A stretch of 64,000 nucleotides of DNA, taken from the NCBI RefSeq assembly GCF_015500095.1, contig NZ_CP062983.1, positions 2,976,001-3,040,000 of the forward strand. The letters are read 5' to 3'. This document shows positions 53,700-62,489 of the stretch, one piece after another. Both the position numbers and the translations under genes were made by a program. This DNA is from Phototrophicus methaneseepsis (GTDB taxonomy: Bacteria > Chloroflexota > Anaerolineae > Aggregatilineales > Phototrophicaceae). The notes beneath the pieces were generated by a model, which did not search any database, was not told the DNA's origin, and worked only from the letters and a program-made list of their open reading frames with translations. Each line of letters starts with the position of its first letter. Position 1 is the first letter of the stretch.

Positions 53700-54596
53700 T
53701 TACCGTCCACGACTGCGCGGGTCCAGCAAGTCACGCAGGCCATCGCCCAAAAGATTGAAGCCAAGCACCATCAACATGATAGCCAGACCAGGGTATAGGA
53801 TGAGCCAGGGTGCGATTTCTGCCAGGGCCCGGTTTGAACTGAGCATCAAGCCAAGCGATGGCTCCGGCTGCTGCGTCCCCAATCCCAAGAAGCTCAGGCC
53901 AGCTTCCGTAATGAGTGCCCAGGAAAGGGCGAGTGTCACCTGGACGATGAGCACGGACATAATATTCGGGATGACATGGCGCAGTAAAATGCTGAATTCG
54001 CGTTTGCCCAGGCTGCGCGCTGCCGTTACATAATCCATTTCTTTGACGAGGATAACCTGTCCACGGGCAACCCGTGCGAAGATTGGCGTGTAGACGATAG
54101 AGATCGCCAGCACTGTATTGTATAAACCCGGTCCTAATATCGTGACGATGAGGAGTGCCAGCAGCAAACCCGGAAAGGCGAAGATAATATCCATCAGGCG
54201 CATGATGATATTATCGACAAGGCCGCCAATATAACCGGAGATCGCGCCAATAAGGGTGCCTGCGAGTGTGGAAATGGTAACGGAAAGCAAGGCTACCTCT
54301 AGCGAATTGGTCGTGCCTTTCATGATGCGGCTGGCGACATCACGCCCGAATTGATCTGTGCCCAATAAATAGGCTTCACTCGGTGCGGAGAGCCGATCCA
54401 GCGGGTGCTGTTCGATGACAGGGTAGGGCGTCAGGCCGAAGAACCCCAACAGCGCCAATATCACGAAGAAGAGGATAATGGCACCACCGATGACAGCGCC
54501 GCGCTCCCCCCAAACGCGTTTGGCAAGTTTGCGAAAGCCGGATTGCGACGAGGATAAGACAGAAGGTGTGTGCTTGCTTTTAATCTCAGTCGCCAT
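53700..54596 (-). CDS. Oligopeptide/dipeptide ABC permease (DppC-like)
   Basis: 298 residues. A cytoplasmic N-terminus of about 30 residues, then six membrane segments. The OppC N-terminal HPLDRLSAPSEAYLLGTDQFGRD region and the EAA loop EMDYVTAARSLGKREFSILLRHVIPN (coupling to the ATPase) are present. The final motif FNLLGDGLRDLLDPR is that of the DppC/OppC family. It overlaps the DppB-like gene by 11 bp. No ATP-binding subunit (DppD/F) is in this cluster, so one encoded elsewhere must be shared. Confidence 0.93.
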   Translation of the reverse strand: MATEIKSKHTPSVLSSSQSGFRKLAKRVWGERGAVIGGAIILFFVILALLGFFGLTPYPVIEQHPLDRLSAPSEAYLLGTDQFGRDVASRIMKGTTNSLEVALLSVTISTLAGTLIGAISGYIGGLVDNIIMRLMDIIFAFPGLLLALLIVTILGPGLYNTVLAISIVYTPIFARVARGQVILVKEMDYVTAARSLGKREFSILLRHVIPNIMSVLIVQVTLALSWALITEAGLSFLGLGTQQPEPSLGLMLSSNRALAEIAPWLILYPGLAIMLMVLGFNLLGDGLRDLLDPRSRGR

Positions 54597-55545
54597 AAGA
54601 CACTCGCGGATCGATCACGGTATAAAGGACATCAATGAGTAAGTTAATCACCACAAAGTTCACGGCAATAAATAGTGTGACACCCTGTACAAGCGCATAA
54701 TCACGCTGTGTGATGGCATTAATCGTCAGCCGCCCAATGCCCGGAATGGCGAAAATTTGCTCCACAATGAACGTGCCACCCAGTAGATAACCAAATTCAA
54801 TGCCAACCAGTGTGACAACGGGGATCATGGCATTTTTCAGAGCATGACGGCGGATGATGACGGATTCCCATAAGCCTTTGCTGCGTGCTGTACGAATATA
54901 ATCTTCGCTGAGCACTTCCAGCATGGAAGAACGCGTCATACGCATCACAGAAGCGGCGAAAGATGTACCTAGCGTCAGCGCCGGGAAGATGATTTGCTGC
55001 AAGTTGAGTGAGGGGTCTTCGTAAAATTCGACGTAGTTACCGGATGTGGGCAAGATGCCGAAGTAAACCGATAGCACGTATATAACCAGCGTACCCAGCA
55101 AAAAGTTGGGCACAGAAAGGCCGATCATGGCGAATACGCGTGCGAAAATATCCAGCACAGAATTGCGATAGATGGCCGATAAGATGCCTAATGGAATGCC
55201 GATGAGCAGAGCAATGATCACGGAGAGTATGGCGAGCTCAAGTGTGACCGGGAATCGGTCAAAGATCAGCGATAGAACGGGTTGGCCCTGGCGTACAGAA
55301 AGGCCTAAGTCACCGCGTAGAACATCGCTCATCCAACTGAAATACTGTTCTACAGGCGGCTTATCCAGACCATAGTAGGCTTCTAGGGAGGCGCGTTGTG
55401 CATCTGATAGCATGCCTGCTTCTGTACCCAGTTGGGCGGTGATGAGGTCTCCGGGTACGAGGCGAATGGCGATGAATACGAGGATCGAGACGCCAACCAG
55501 CATCGGAATGAGAGAGATGAAACGCTGGACGAGATAACGTGTCAT
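54586..55545 (-). CDS. Oligopeptide/dipeptide ABC permease (DppB-like)
   Basis: 319 residues with six membrane segments. The EAA loop SEDYIRTARSKGLWESVIIRRHALKN and the end DVLYTVIDPRVSYGD are the DppB/OppB hallmarks. The N-terminus RFISLIPMLVGVSILVFIAIRLVPGDL is also characteristic. It forms a heterodimer with the DppC-like subunit and is encoded just after the binding protein, from which a hairpin separates it. Confidence 0.93.
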   Translation of the reverse strand: MTRYLVQRFISLIPMLVGVSILVFIAIRLVPGDLITAQLGTEAGMLSDAQRASLEAYYGLDKPPVEQYFSWMSDVLRGDLGLSVRQGQPVLSLIFDRFPVTLELAILSVIIALLIGIPLGILSAIYRNSVLDIFARVFAMIGLSVPNFLLGTLVIYVLSVYFGILPTSGNYVEFYEDPSLNLQQIIFPALTLGTSFAASVMRMTRSSMLEVLSEDYIRTARSKGLWESVIIRRHALKNAMIPVVTLVGIEFGYLLGGTFIVEQIFAIPGIGRLTINAITQRDYALVQGVTLFIAVNFVVINLLIDVLYTVIDPRVSYGD

Positions 55546-55569
55546 AGTTTAAGGGCTCTGATAAAAGAT

Positions 55570-55598
55570 GGAGTAGCCCCAACCAATGGGGCTGCTCC
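55570..55598 (-). terminator. Hairpin between dipeptide-binding protein and permease genes
   Basis: An 11-position stem GGAGTAGCCCC against GGGGCTGCTCC with one G-T/A-type mismatch, 7-nt loop, followed by a T-rich stretch on the minus strand. It lies 18 bp after the stop of the binding protein gene and probably lowers read-through to the permeases, so that the binding protein is made in excess. Confidence 0.65.
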
Positions 55599-55615
55599 GT
55601 CTTATGATGGATGAC

Positions 55616-57124
55616 TTATTTATCGACCTGTACAGCGGACAGGAAGTAGAGCGAATCGCTCGCGGTTGGCGTCCAACCAGTGACATAAGGTTGTTGTGCA
55701 GTGTAGGTGTAGCCAGCATACAGCCAGACCCACGGGCTTGTTTCTGCCAGATGCTGCTGGAATTCTGCGAAGATTTCGTAGCGTGCATCCGGGTCTGTCT
55801 CTACCTGACCCTCTTTCATGAGCGTATCAAGCGTGTCATCGAGGTAGCCGGCTGTTTCCTGGAAGTTCGCGCCTTCCTGCCAGTAGCGGGAATACATGGT
55901 GTATGGATCGACGCGGCCACCATTCAGGGCCACAGCCGCCATGAAGTCGCCAGCCAGCCAACGATCAACGTAGGTGGCTAATTCCATTGCTTCGATTTCA
56001 ACGCTGATATTAATTGCTTCCAACTGAGATTGCAGGTTCTGGGCGATGGATGTCGCAACAGGTGGTTCCGCATTGGCGACGATGACATTCAACGTGAAGC
56101 CCTCTTCCATGCCAGCCTGTGCCATCAATTCACGGGCCATATCGAGGTCCTGCTCATAGCAGAATAGGTCTTCTAGCGGCAGTGCATAGCTAGCCATCGT
56201 CAGCGGGCCAGTGACTTTACCTTCGCCAAGAGCGGCCGTATCAACAACCTGCTGACGGTCAATTGCGCAGGAGATCGCCTGACGAACTTCAAGCTGGTCC
56301 AGCGGCTCGACAGCAGCACGCAGTTGGAGAACGTTATAGGAGAGGGATGGGGTGCGATTCAGGACGATGTCCGGGCTGTCAATCAGCAGTGTTGCAATCA
56401 GCGGATCGCTCAGCAGGGCAAAGTCGATAGTGCCAGCGCGTAGGGCAGCAAGGATAGACGCTTCATCCGGGATGATGCGAATTTCGATGCCATCAACAAA
56501 CGGACCTTCTCCCCACCAATCAGGATTGGCTGCCAGGTTTGTGACTTCATCCGGCGTCCAGCTTTCCAGCATGAAGGGGCCGGTGCCGACTGTGACCAGA
56601 GAGGGATCTTCATTGGCGATGACGTCTGAAGACAGGATAGCCGCATTGGTGCTAGCCATCGCGGAAAGTATCGGCACGTCCGGCGTTGAGAGATTGAACA
56701 CCACTGTGTAATCGTCGGGTGCTTCCATTGATTCGATGCTGGCATAGTTCGACGCAGCGGCTGAACCTGTTTCTTCATCTAGAATACGTTCAAACGAAGC
56801 GATGACGTCTTCTGCTGTGAAATCTGACCCATCGTGGAATGTGACGCCTTCACGTAAGTTGAAGGTGAGGGCCATACCATCATCAGAGAAAGACCAATCC
56901 GTTGCCAGGACGGGGATCAGGTTCAGATCCTGGTCCGTAGTAACGAGCGGCTCGTAGACGAGTTCCAACAGGCGAAGTGAGGCGAAAGCAGTTTGGGTAT
57001 GCGGGTCCAGGCCCGTGGCGTCTACAGCACGGGCCATAATAAGCGTATTGTCCTGGGCGCTAACAAATGAAAATGCGCCGAAAAGAATCGACAGTGTGAG
57101 AACAAGTGACAGTAGTTTTTTCAT
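55616..57124 (-). CDS. Family 5 oligopeptide/dipeptide-binding protein (DppA-like)
   Basis: 502 residues. The signal peptide ends LFGAFSFVSAQDN without a lipobox Cys. The mature protein has the family 5 hallmarks: LLELVYEPLVT, LREGVTFHDGSDFTAEDVIASFERIL (residues about 90-115), PTEVTNLAANPDWWGEGP and RQAISCAIDRQQVV. Typical length is 500-530. It captures peptides, or related molecules such as murein tripeptides or nickel complexes, for the DppBC permease. Position near anmK and a NagR-type regulator makes cell-wall peptide a possible substrate. GAGGT lies 5 bp before the ATG. Confidence 0.92.
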   Translation of the reverse strand: MKKLLSLVLTLSILFGAFSFVSAQDNTLIMARAVDATGLDPHTQTAFASLRLLELVYEPLVTTDQDLNLIPVLATDWSFSDDGMALTFNLREGVTFHDGSDFTAEDVIASFERILDEETGSAAASNYASIESMEAPDDYTVVFNLSTPDVPILSAMASTNAAILSSDVIANEDPSLVTVGTGPFMLESWTPDEVTNLAANPDWWGEGPFVDGIEIRIIPDEASILAALRAGTIDFALLSDPLIATLLIDSPDIVLNRTPSLSYNVLQLRAAVEPLDQLEVRQAISCAIDRQQVVDTAALGEGKVTGPLTMASYALPLEDLFCYEQDLDMARELMAQAGMEEGFTLNVIVANAEPPVATSIAQNLQSQLEAINISVEIEAMELATYVDRWLAGDFMAAVALNGGRVDPYTMYSRYWQEGANFQETAGYLDDTLDTLMKEGQVETDPDARYEIFAEFQQHLAETSPWVWLYAGYTYTAQQPYVTGWTPTASDSLYFLSAVQVDK

Positions 57125-57182
57125 GGGTACCTCGTATCTATAGTTCTTCGGTCGATGCGTTATCTCAGTATGATGTGTGCTT

Positions 57183-57680
57183 TTAACCAGTTGATCCCTC
57201 CCTGATGAACCTTTTCCAGAAAATGATCTCGGTGATGCCGCGCTTAATATAATCTGCTAGCGGCCCGATGGATTGATATCCACGACGTTGATAGAAGGTA
57301 TGTGCACGTGTGTTGAAATCTGACGAAAGAAGGAAAACATCGTGCGTGTGATAGGCAATATCGGCTTCGGCAGCATCCATAAGCTGCTCGCCCACACCAT
57401 ATCCCTGGTGGTAGGGGTCGACCCCGATAGAACGAATATATCCGCCAGAATACAAGGTGCCGTGTTTGTAGTAGCAGATGAAACCGACAGGCTGAGCGTC
57501 TACAAGGGCAACCAGGAGTGTTGCTGTTGCGTCCGTGTAACAGCTATGAAAAAACGCTTCTGCTTTGGCGGAATTCATTCCGTAAGCTTGCCAGAGTTCG
57601 TTTGTCAGCATGATATGAACGCAGGCATCCATATGCGCTGGCTGAAAGTCGATAATCGGCACCTTCGGTTTTTCAGACAT
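57183..57680 (-). CDS. GNAT-family N-acetyltransferase
   Basis: 165 residues from the ATG at 57680. The acetyl-CoA site is IGVDPYHQGYGVGEQLMDAAE (Q-G-Y-G-V-G), and the late motif is FLLSSDFNTRAHTFYQRRGYQ, where N-T-R-A-x-x-F-Y-x-x-x-G-Y is canonical. The ATG overlaps the last 8 bases of anmK (ATGTCTGA), so the two genes are translationally coupled; a longer version starting in anmK is unlikely. Substrate unknown. Context suggests an amino-sugar or peptide from cell-wall recycling, but this is inference only. Confidence 0.85.
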   Translation of the reverse strand: MSEKPKVPIIDFQPAHMDACVHIMLTNELWQAYGMNSAKAEAFFHSCYTDATATLLVALVDAQPVGFICYYKHGTLYSGGYIRSIGVDPYHQGYGVGEQLMDAAEADIAYHTHDVFLLSSDFNTRAHTFYQRRGYQSIGPLADYIKRGITEIIFWKRFIREGSTG

Positions 57681-58869
57681 GGGTTTGGCTCTGCTGCTGT
57701 CGCTGCTGCAAAAGAGCTTCATAATTAGCCCCTGGTGTGATCTGTCCCAGGATAGCCGCATGATGAGCACCTGTTAATGAGGGTAGGGTGCCGGGTCGAC
57801 CATGCCATGTCTCATAGGCCAGGACAGCAAAGACGAGCGCTTCTTTAAAATCGCTGCTGATGCCGATGTCTTCGTGTGTGCGGACGACAGCAGGCGCGAC
57901 GAACGTCTCAATGAGTTTGACCATGTAAGGATTATGCTGGCCGCCACCCCCCAGGATGACTTCTTCGATGGGGCCGGGTGCGAAGCGGCTGTAAGCGTCA
58001 CCGATATTTGTGGCTGTGAGCGCGGTCAGTGTGGCGATGATGTCATATTGGCTCAGACCACGCTGCTCAGCCTGGTCGATGAGTGCCATAGCGGCTTCCG
58101 TGCCGAACATCTCGCGCCCTGTCGTCTTAGGGTAGCCCCGTTGATAATATGGGTGTTGCAGCAGTTCATCGAGCCATTCTTCGCTGATCTGCCCCTGGTT
58201 CGCAAGCTGACCGTCACGGTCATATGTCTGTTCACCATTTGTAAAATGTGCGACGGCTGTATCTAGCAGGGCATTACCGGGGCCAGTATCAAAAGCAATG
58301 GGTTCATGTGTGTCATCGTTGAGGGGTGGTAGGAACGTGACATTGCCCATACCTCCAATATTTTGTATGGCGCGCCAATACGTTTCGTGGCGCAGCAGCA
58401 GCCAATCGATATAACCCGTCAGCGGCGCACCCTGGCCGCCAGCAGCAATATCGCGCGCGCGCATATTGCTAATTGTGGTGATGCCCGTGCGCTCTGCCAG
58501 GACAGAGGCTTCTCCAATTTGCAAAGAAGCGCTGACGCTCCCATCTGGTAGAACGTTATGCCACAGTGTTTGCCCGTGAGAGCCTATCAGGTCGATTTTT
58601 GCGAGATCTATTGCCTGTTCTGCACAAAAGGTGAAGATAGCATCTGCGAAGATATTGGCAATATCGACATTTAACTGAGCGATCTGGTCAACCTGGCTGG
58701 TTTGCATATCACAATTATCGAGGATGCGTTGGCGTAGTGTGGCATCATAAGGATAGGTTTTACCAGCGATAATGCGCGCATGTAATGGGCTGGGTTGCCC
58801 CTGAATATCGCACAAAGCGACATCAATACCATCTGCGGAAGTGCCTGACATCAGGCCGAGTACAAGCAT
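57673..58869 (-). CDS. anmK: Anhydro-N-acetylmuramic acid kinase
   Basis: 398 residues, the normal AnmK size. The first line LVLGLMSGTSADGIDVAL is the family's ATP-binding phosphate-1 motif, and GSHGQTLWH, AFDTGPGNALLD (phosphate-2, Asp) and EEVILGGGGQHNPYMV (adenosine motif) follow in order. It cleaves the anhydro ring and phosphorylates 1,6-anhydro-MurNAc to give MurNAc-6-P, the first committed step in recycling the glycan of the cell wall. A MurQ etherase for the next step is not in the window. The divergent MFS gene shares its promoter region with a NagR-like box. Confidence 0.95.
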   Translation of the reverse strand: MLVLGLMSGTSADGIDVALCDIQGQPSPLHARIIAGKTYPYDATLRQRILDNCDMQTSQVDQIAQLNVDIANIFADAIFTFCAEQAIDLAKIDLIGSHGQTLWHNVLPDGSVSASLQIGEASVLAERTGITTISNMRARDIAAGGQGAPLTGYIDWLLLRHETYWRAIQNIGGMGNVTFLPPLNDDTHEPIAFDTGPGNALLDTAVAHFTNGEQTYDRDGQLANQGQISEEWLDELLQHPYYQRGYPKTTGREMFGTEAAMALIDQAEQRGLSQYDIIATLTALTATNIGDAYSRFAPGPIEEVILGGGGQHNPYMVKLIETFVAPAVVRTHEDIGISSDFKEALVFAVLAYETWHGRPGTLPSLTGAHHAAILGQITPGANYEALLQQRQQQSQTHV

Positions 58870-58947
58870 GCCAATCCTTAAAGCGTTACTGAATAGACTG
58901 TTTCACGCGACCAATAAAGTATAAAACACGGCTTATAAAGCATACTG

Positions 58948-58983
58948 TTGTGGTACATTTCCAGGAGTGGTATAGTCCAGACT
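58948..58983 (+). promoter_or_regulatory. Promoter with overlapping NagR/DasR-like operator
   Basis: A -35-like TTGTGG (58948-58953), a 17-bp spacer and TATAGT (58971-58976) form a promoter pointing to the MFS gene. The box TGGTATAGTCCA (58968-58979), in the wider context AGTGGTATAGTCCAGACT, is a close match to the NagR/DasR consensus (TGGTCTAGACCA) and covers the -10. Binding by the GntR/UTRA protein encoded at 52921 would block this promoter and, in the divergent region, possibly anmK. Confidence 0.65.
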
Positions 58984-59043
58984 ACTCCAATATATGCCAC
59001 CAAAGCGTGTGAGTGTCAAGAAATTGGTCCGGTCTATTACCAA

Positions 59044-60267
59044 ATGGGGTCGTTAGCTGTGCTGCGAAACAAAGGTCTTCTTTTCGTCCTCTCTATCGCG
59101 ATTTTTACGACGCTGGGTATTTCTGGCGGCTTGCTAAATGTCGCATGGACTTATATGAAGGATACGTTCCAGGTCGATGTGAGTGCGATTGGTATCCTAC
59201 TCCTCTTCGCAACTTCTGGTAGTTTGATAGCCACCATGAGTAGTGGCACGCTTGCGGGTAAGTTCGGCCTGGGGCGTGTAACAGCTCTTGGCATCTGCAT
59301 CGTGACGGCTGGGTTGTTTGCCATTGCGTTGAATCAGGCTTGGGTGCTGCTGTTGTTGATCTTCTTCATGCTCTATACAGGGCGTGGCTTATTGGATGCC
59401 AGCATGAATAACTTCGTCGCCGAGCATTTTGGCACGTCAGCTATGAATTGGCTGCATGCAAGCTGGGGCGTTGGCTTGACGATTGCCCCTGGCATTATGA
59501 CGGTGATTCTCGTGACGTTTAGCTTATCGTGGCAGGCGGGCTATATTTTTGCCGGGTCTATTGCGCTTGTACTGGCTGTGATCGTCATCGCTAGCATGCG
59601 CCAATGGGATACTCAGCCTGTTCAAGATTCTGATCAAGACGAGATGCAATCGCAGACCCCGGCTGGTATTCTGGAGACGCTGCGACAGCCAGGGATTATG
59701 GCATGGATAGGCTTGTTCTTCGTTTATGGCGGTGCGGAAATTGGGACAGGGCAGCTCTTGAATACGTTATTCGTCGATGGGCGTATGATGTCACAGGAAT
59801 CTGCGAGCGCATGGCTCAGTTCGTATTGGGGCAGTTTTACGCTGGCCCGTATCCTGATGGGCTGGGTTGCTTTGCGGTTCACGGATCGGCAGCTTTTAAG
59901 GGGCAGCCTGCTTCTATCCTTCATGGGGGGAATTCTGCTCATCTGGTCAGGCCCTGAATTCCTCAGTTGGTTGGCTGTTGTGCTCCTGGGGACGGGGTTT
60001 GCTGGCATTTTCCCGACGCTCGTTTCCCAGACCCCAGCCCGCGTTGGACGGCGTTATGCAGCTCAGGCTGTTGGTTTACAGATTGGTGTGGCTGGGATGG
60101 GTGGTTCTATACTCCCAGGCCTGATTGGTTTTGTGAGTGGGCACCTGGGCCTGGAATGGATCGCATATGGGTTGTGCGTCAATGTGATACTCTTGATTGG
60201 ATGGTATGTGAGCCTTCAATCGCGCTGGCCCCTTGATTCTGGTTCGAAGGCAAAGCGCGCCCCCTAA
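59044..60267 (+). CDS. MFS transporter, fucose-permease-like
   Basis: 407 residues with about twelve membrane segments; the central loop is MRQWDTQPVQDSDQDEMQSQ (residues about 182-201). MNNFVAEHFGTSAMNWLHASWGVGL and GTGFAGIFPTLVSQTPARVG match the paralogue at 10003. The start is uncertain: ATG 59044 is preferred, since upstream in-frame TTG 58948 is part of the promoter and carries no ribosome-binding site; GTG 59059 is another option. It is divergent from anmK with a NagR-like box in between, so it may import or export anhydro-MurNAc or another cell-wall amino sugar, as AmpG does in proteobacteria. Substrate is inferred from context. Confidence 0.85.
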   Translation: MGSLAVLRNKGLLFVLSIAIFTTLGISGGLLNVAWTYMKDTFQVDVSAIGILLLFATSGSLIATMSSGTLAGKFGLGRVTALGICIVTAGLFAIALNQAWVLLLLIFFMLYTGRGLLDASMNNFVAEHFGTSAMNWLHASWGVGLTIAPGIMTVILVTFSLSWQAGYIFAGSIALVLAVIVIASMRQWDTQPVQDSDQDEMQSQTPAGILETLRQPGIMAWIGLFFVYGGAEIGTGQLLNTLFVDGRMMSQESASAWLSSYWGSFTLARILMGWVALRFTDRQLLRGSLLLSFMGGILLIWSGPEFLSWLAVVLLGTGFAGIFPTLVSQTPARVGRRYAAQAVGLQIGVAGMGGSILPGLIGFVSGHLGLEWIAYGLCVNVILLIGWYVSLQSRWPLDSGSKAKRAP

Positions 60268-60309
60268 AACCGCGAATTCATCTTTTATATTCTATCCCGT
60301 TAGTGACTG

Positions 60310-60341
60310 AAGGATTGCTCAATTTGAGGATCCTTATTTTT
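60310..60341 (+). terminator. Terminator after the MFS gene
   Basis: AAGGAT/ATCCTT stem around an inner CTCAA-T-TTGAG hairpin, followed by a T-rich tract (TTATTTTTATTT). It lies 43 bp after the MFS stop. The rest of 60342-60500 is very AT-rich with no gene. Confidence 0.65.
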
Positions 60342-60507
60342 ATTTCCATAGCATGTATGCTTATTTTCATTAGATATTGCTTCTAATGAGAGTGGATATA
60401 TTCCTCAATATTCAAGTTATAAAAGATGTAATTTGTTTAATATTGCCAATATTTATGGCCTATTAACAGCGGTATTGAATAATAATTTACTAAGAATTTG
60501 TGAGTTT

Positions 60508-60538
60508 TTGCACACCCCAGTTGCTTTGAGTATACTCA
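60508..60538 (+). promoter_or_regulatory. Promoter of the second oligopeptide transporter with palindromic operator
   Basis: TTGCAC (60508-60513), a 17-bp spacer and TATACT (60531-60536) make a good sigma-70 promoter. The perfect 12-bp palindrome TGAGTATACTCA (60527-60538) overlaps the -10 box, a typical place for a repressor. A strong ribosome-binding site (GGGGGT) lies before the ATG at 60590. Confidence 0.65.
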
Positions 60539-60589
60539 CATCGCGCACATCTGAATCCACTTTGTTTACTTTTATCTGGGGGTAAAGAT

Positions 60590-62314
60590 ATGAAGCGGTT
60601 ATCGTTCCGGCTTGTAAGCCTTGTGCTTGCACTCGTCATGGCTCTGGGGGCATTTGGCACTACGTTTGCCCAGGGAAATACGTTAAATATTCTGTACTGG
60701 CAAGCAGTTTCGATCCTTAATCCCTATCTATCTGGCGGTACCAAAGATCTGGAAGCCGCGTCGTTGATTCTTGAACCCCTCGCATGGTTCGGCCCAGAAG
60801 GCGAACTCGTTCCTGCTCTCGCAGCAGATATCCCCACACTAGAAAATGGCGGTATCTCGGAAGATTCCACCCAGATTACCTGGACACTTAAAGAAGGTAT
60901 TGTGTGGTCCGACGGTACGCCCTTTACGGCATCGGATGTCGTTTTTACCTGGGAATACTGCACTAACCCTGAAACAGGGTGCTCCGGTTTATCTTTCTAT
61001 GATGGTGTGACCGAAGTTGTGGCTGTAGATGACCTTACAGTCCAGGTTACGTTTGAAGCGCCTCAGCCATATCCGTATCTGCCGTTTGTGTCGTACTCTG
61101 CACCTATCTTGCAAGAAGCCCAATTCGCTGAATGCACAGGTGCCGCTGCTGCAACTTGCACGGATCAGAACTTTGGCCCGATTGGTACCGGCCCCTTCAT
61201 GGTCGAGACTTTCTTGCCGAATGATGTGGTCGAATTCGTTGCAAACCCGAACTTCCGTGGTGCTGCTGAAGGTAAGCCTTACTTCCAGCGCGTTGTTTTC
61301 AAAGGTGGCGGTGATGCAGAATCCGCTGCACGTGCCGTCCTGGAAACTGGCGAAATGGATTATGCCTGGAACCTCCAGATTTCACCGGAAATTCTGAATA
61401 GTATGGAAGCGGCCGGGATGGGGCAGGTGATCGTTGGTTTTGCTGGTAGCCTTGAGCGTATTCTCCTCAACCAGACAAATGCCTCCTCTGATTTACCGGA
61501 AGGTGTTCGCTCGACAAATGTCGATGGTAGCAATCCGCATCCATTCCTGACGAATCCTGTGATTTCGCACGCGATGTCGATGGCTATTGATCGTACTATC
61601 ATCTCGGAACAGCTTTATGGTCCGGGTGGCCAAGCGCTGTGTAATGTCGTAAGTGGCCCGCCGCGTAATGTCTCGCCCAATAACGATGACTGCTTAACAC
61701 AGGACATCGAAGGTGCGAATGCGATGCTGGATGAAGCCGGTATCGTTGATAGCGACGGTGATGGCATCCGTGAATATGAAGGTACGCCGCTCTCCGTGTT
61801 GTATCAGACTTCGACCAATGCTGTCCGTCAGAGCACCCAGGCGCTCATCAAGCAATGGTGGTCAGAGATTGGCATTGAGACGGAACTGCGTAACATCGAT
61901 AGCAGTGTCTTCTTCGGTGGTGATCCATCCAGCCCGGATACATACCAGAAGTTCTACGCAGATGTTGAAATGTTCACGAGCGGCACCAACGGCCCAGATG
62001 CCCAGTCCTTCCTCGTTCGTTGGATCTGTGGTGAATTCCCCGGCCCTGAAAATGGTTGGCTCGGACGCAATGTCCCGCGTCACTGCGATCCTGAGTACGA
62101 TGCGCTGTATGAAGAACTGACTGCAGAATCCGACCCGGAACGTCGTTCAGAACTGACAATCCAGTTAAACGATATTCTGATTGAAAATGGTGCGATTATC
62201 CCGTTGATCTATCGTGCTGATGTCTCGGCTGTTAGCAACACAATTGAAGGTATCCAGATGAATGGTTGGGATACTGAATTGTGGAACATTGAAGACTGGA
62301 CACGCGCTGAATAA
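60590..62314 (+). CDS. Family 5 oligopeptide-binding protein
   Basis: 574 residues. The signal peptide ends GAFGTTFAQGN without a lipobox Cys. Hallmarks: LNILYWQAVSILNPYLSGGT, LKEGIVWSDGTPFTASDVVFTWEY (residues about 100-123), PFMVETFLPNDVVEFVANPNF and ISHAMSMAIDRTIIS. It has several Cys (YCTNPETGC; CTGAAAATC) that may form disulfides outside. It is similar to the binding protein at 55616 only in the family fold, so it binds another peptide or related compound. Permease genes follow, so this is the start of an OppABC-like operon with its own promoter. Confidence 0.92.
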   Translation: MKRLSFRLVSLVLALVMALGAFGTTFAQGNTLNILYWQAVSILNPYLSGGTKDLEAASLILEPLAWFGPEGELVPALAADIPTLENGGISEDSTQITWTLKEGIVWSDGTPFTASDVVFTWEYCTNPETGCSGLSFYDGVTEVVAVDDLTVQVTFEAPQPYPYLPFVSYSAPILQEAQFAECTGAAAATCTDQNFGPIGTGPFMVETFLPNDVVEFVANPNFRGAAEGKPYFQRVVFKGGGDAESAARAVLETGEMDYAWNLQISPEILNSMEAAGMGQVIVGFAGSLERILLNQTNASSDLPEGVRSTNVDGSNPHPFLTNPVISHAMSMAIDRTIISEQLYGPGGQALCNVVSGPPRNVSPNNDDCLTQDIEGANAMLDEAGIVDSDGDGIREYEGTPLSVLYQTSTNAVRQSTQALIKQWWSEIGIETELRNIDSSVFFGGDPSSPDTYQKFYADVEMFTSGTNGPDAQSFLVRWICGEFPGPENGWLGRNVPRHCDPEYDALYEELTAESDPERRSELTIQLNDILIENGAIIPLIYRADVSAVSNTIEGIQMNGWDTELWNIEDWTRAE

Positions 62315-62345
62315 CCGCATCCTGTAGCTATAAGACGCAATAAAT

Positions 62346-62372
62346 AAGGGCGGGCAGGTCCTGCTCGCCCTT
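62346..62372 (+). terminator. Hairpin between the oligopeptide-binding protein and permease genes
   Basis: A 13-position stem AAGGGCGGGCAGG/CCTGCTCGCCCTT with one G-T wobble, 31 bp after the stop of the binding protein gene. No T tract follows, so it is more likely an mRNA-stabilising or attenuating hairpin than a full terminator. Confidence 0.5.
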
Positions 62373-62489
62373 ACCCCACATGACAATATGACCTTCTTAC
62401 AAAGCCTTTATTGGGGATTTTTACGAACTCTAGGGTGAGCTATTGCCAACTCAGGCAGTTTGCATCAGCAAGTATGCGAGGGATTCATT

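Noticed and set aside
58948-58950. TTG at 58948 as start of the MFS gene
   Set aside because: It coincides with the -35 box of the promoter and has no ribosome-binding site; the membrane protein begins naturally after 59044.
62346-62372. Full terminator splitting the second oligopeptide operon
   Set aside because: No T tract follows the stem, so read-through into the permease genes is expected.
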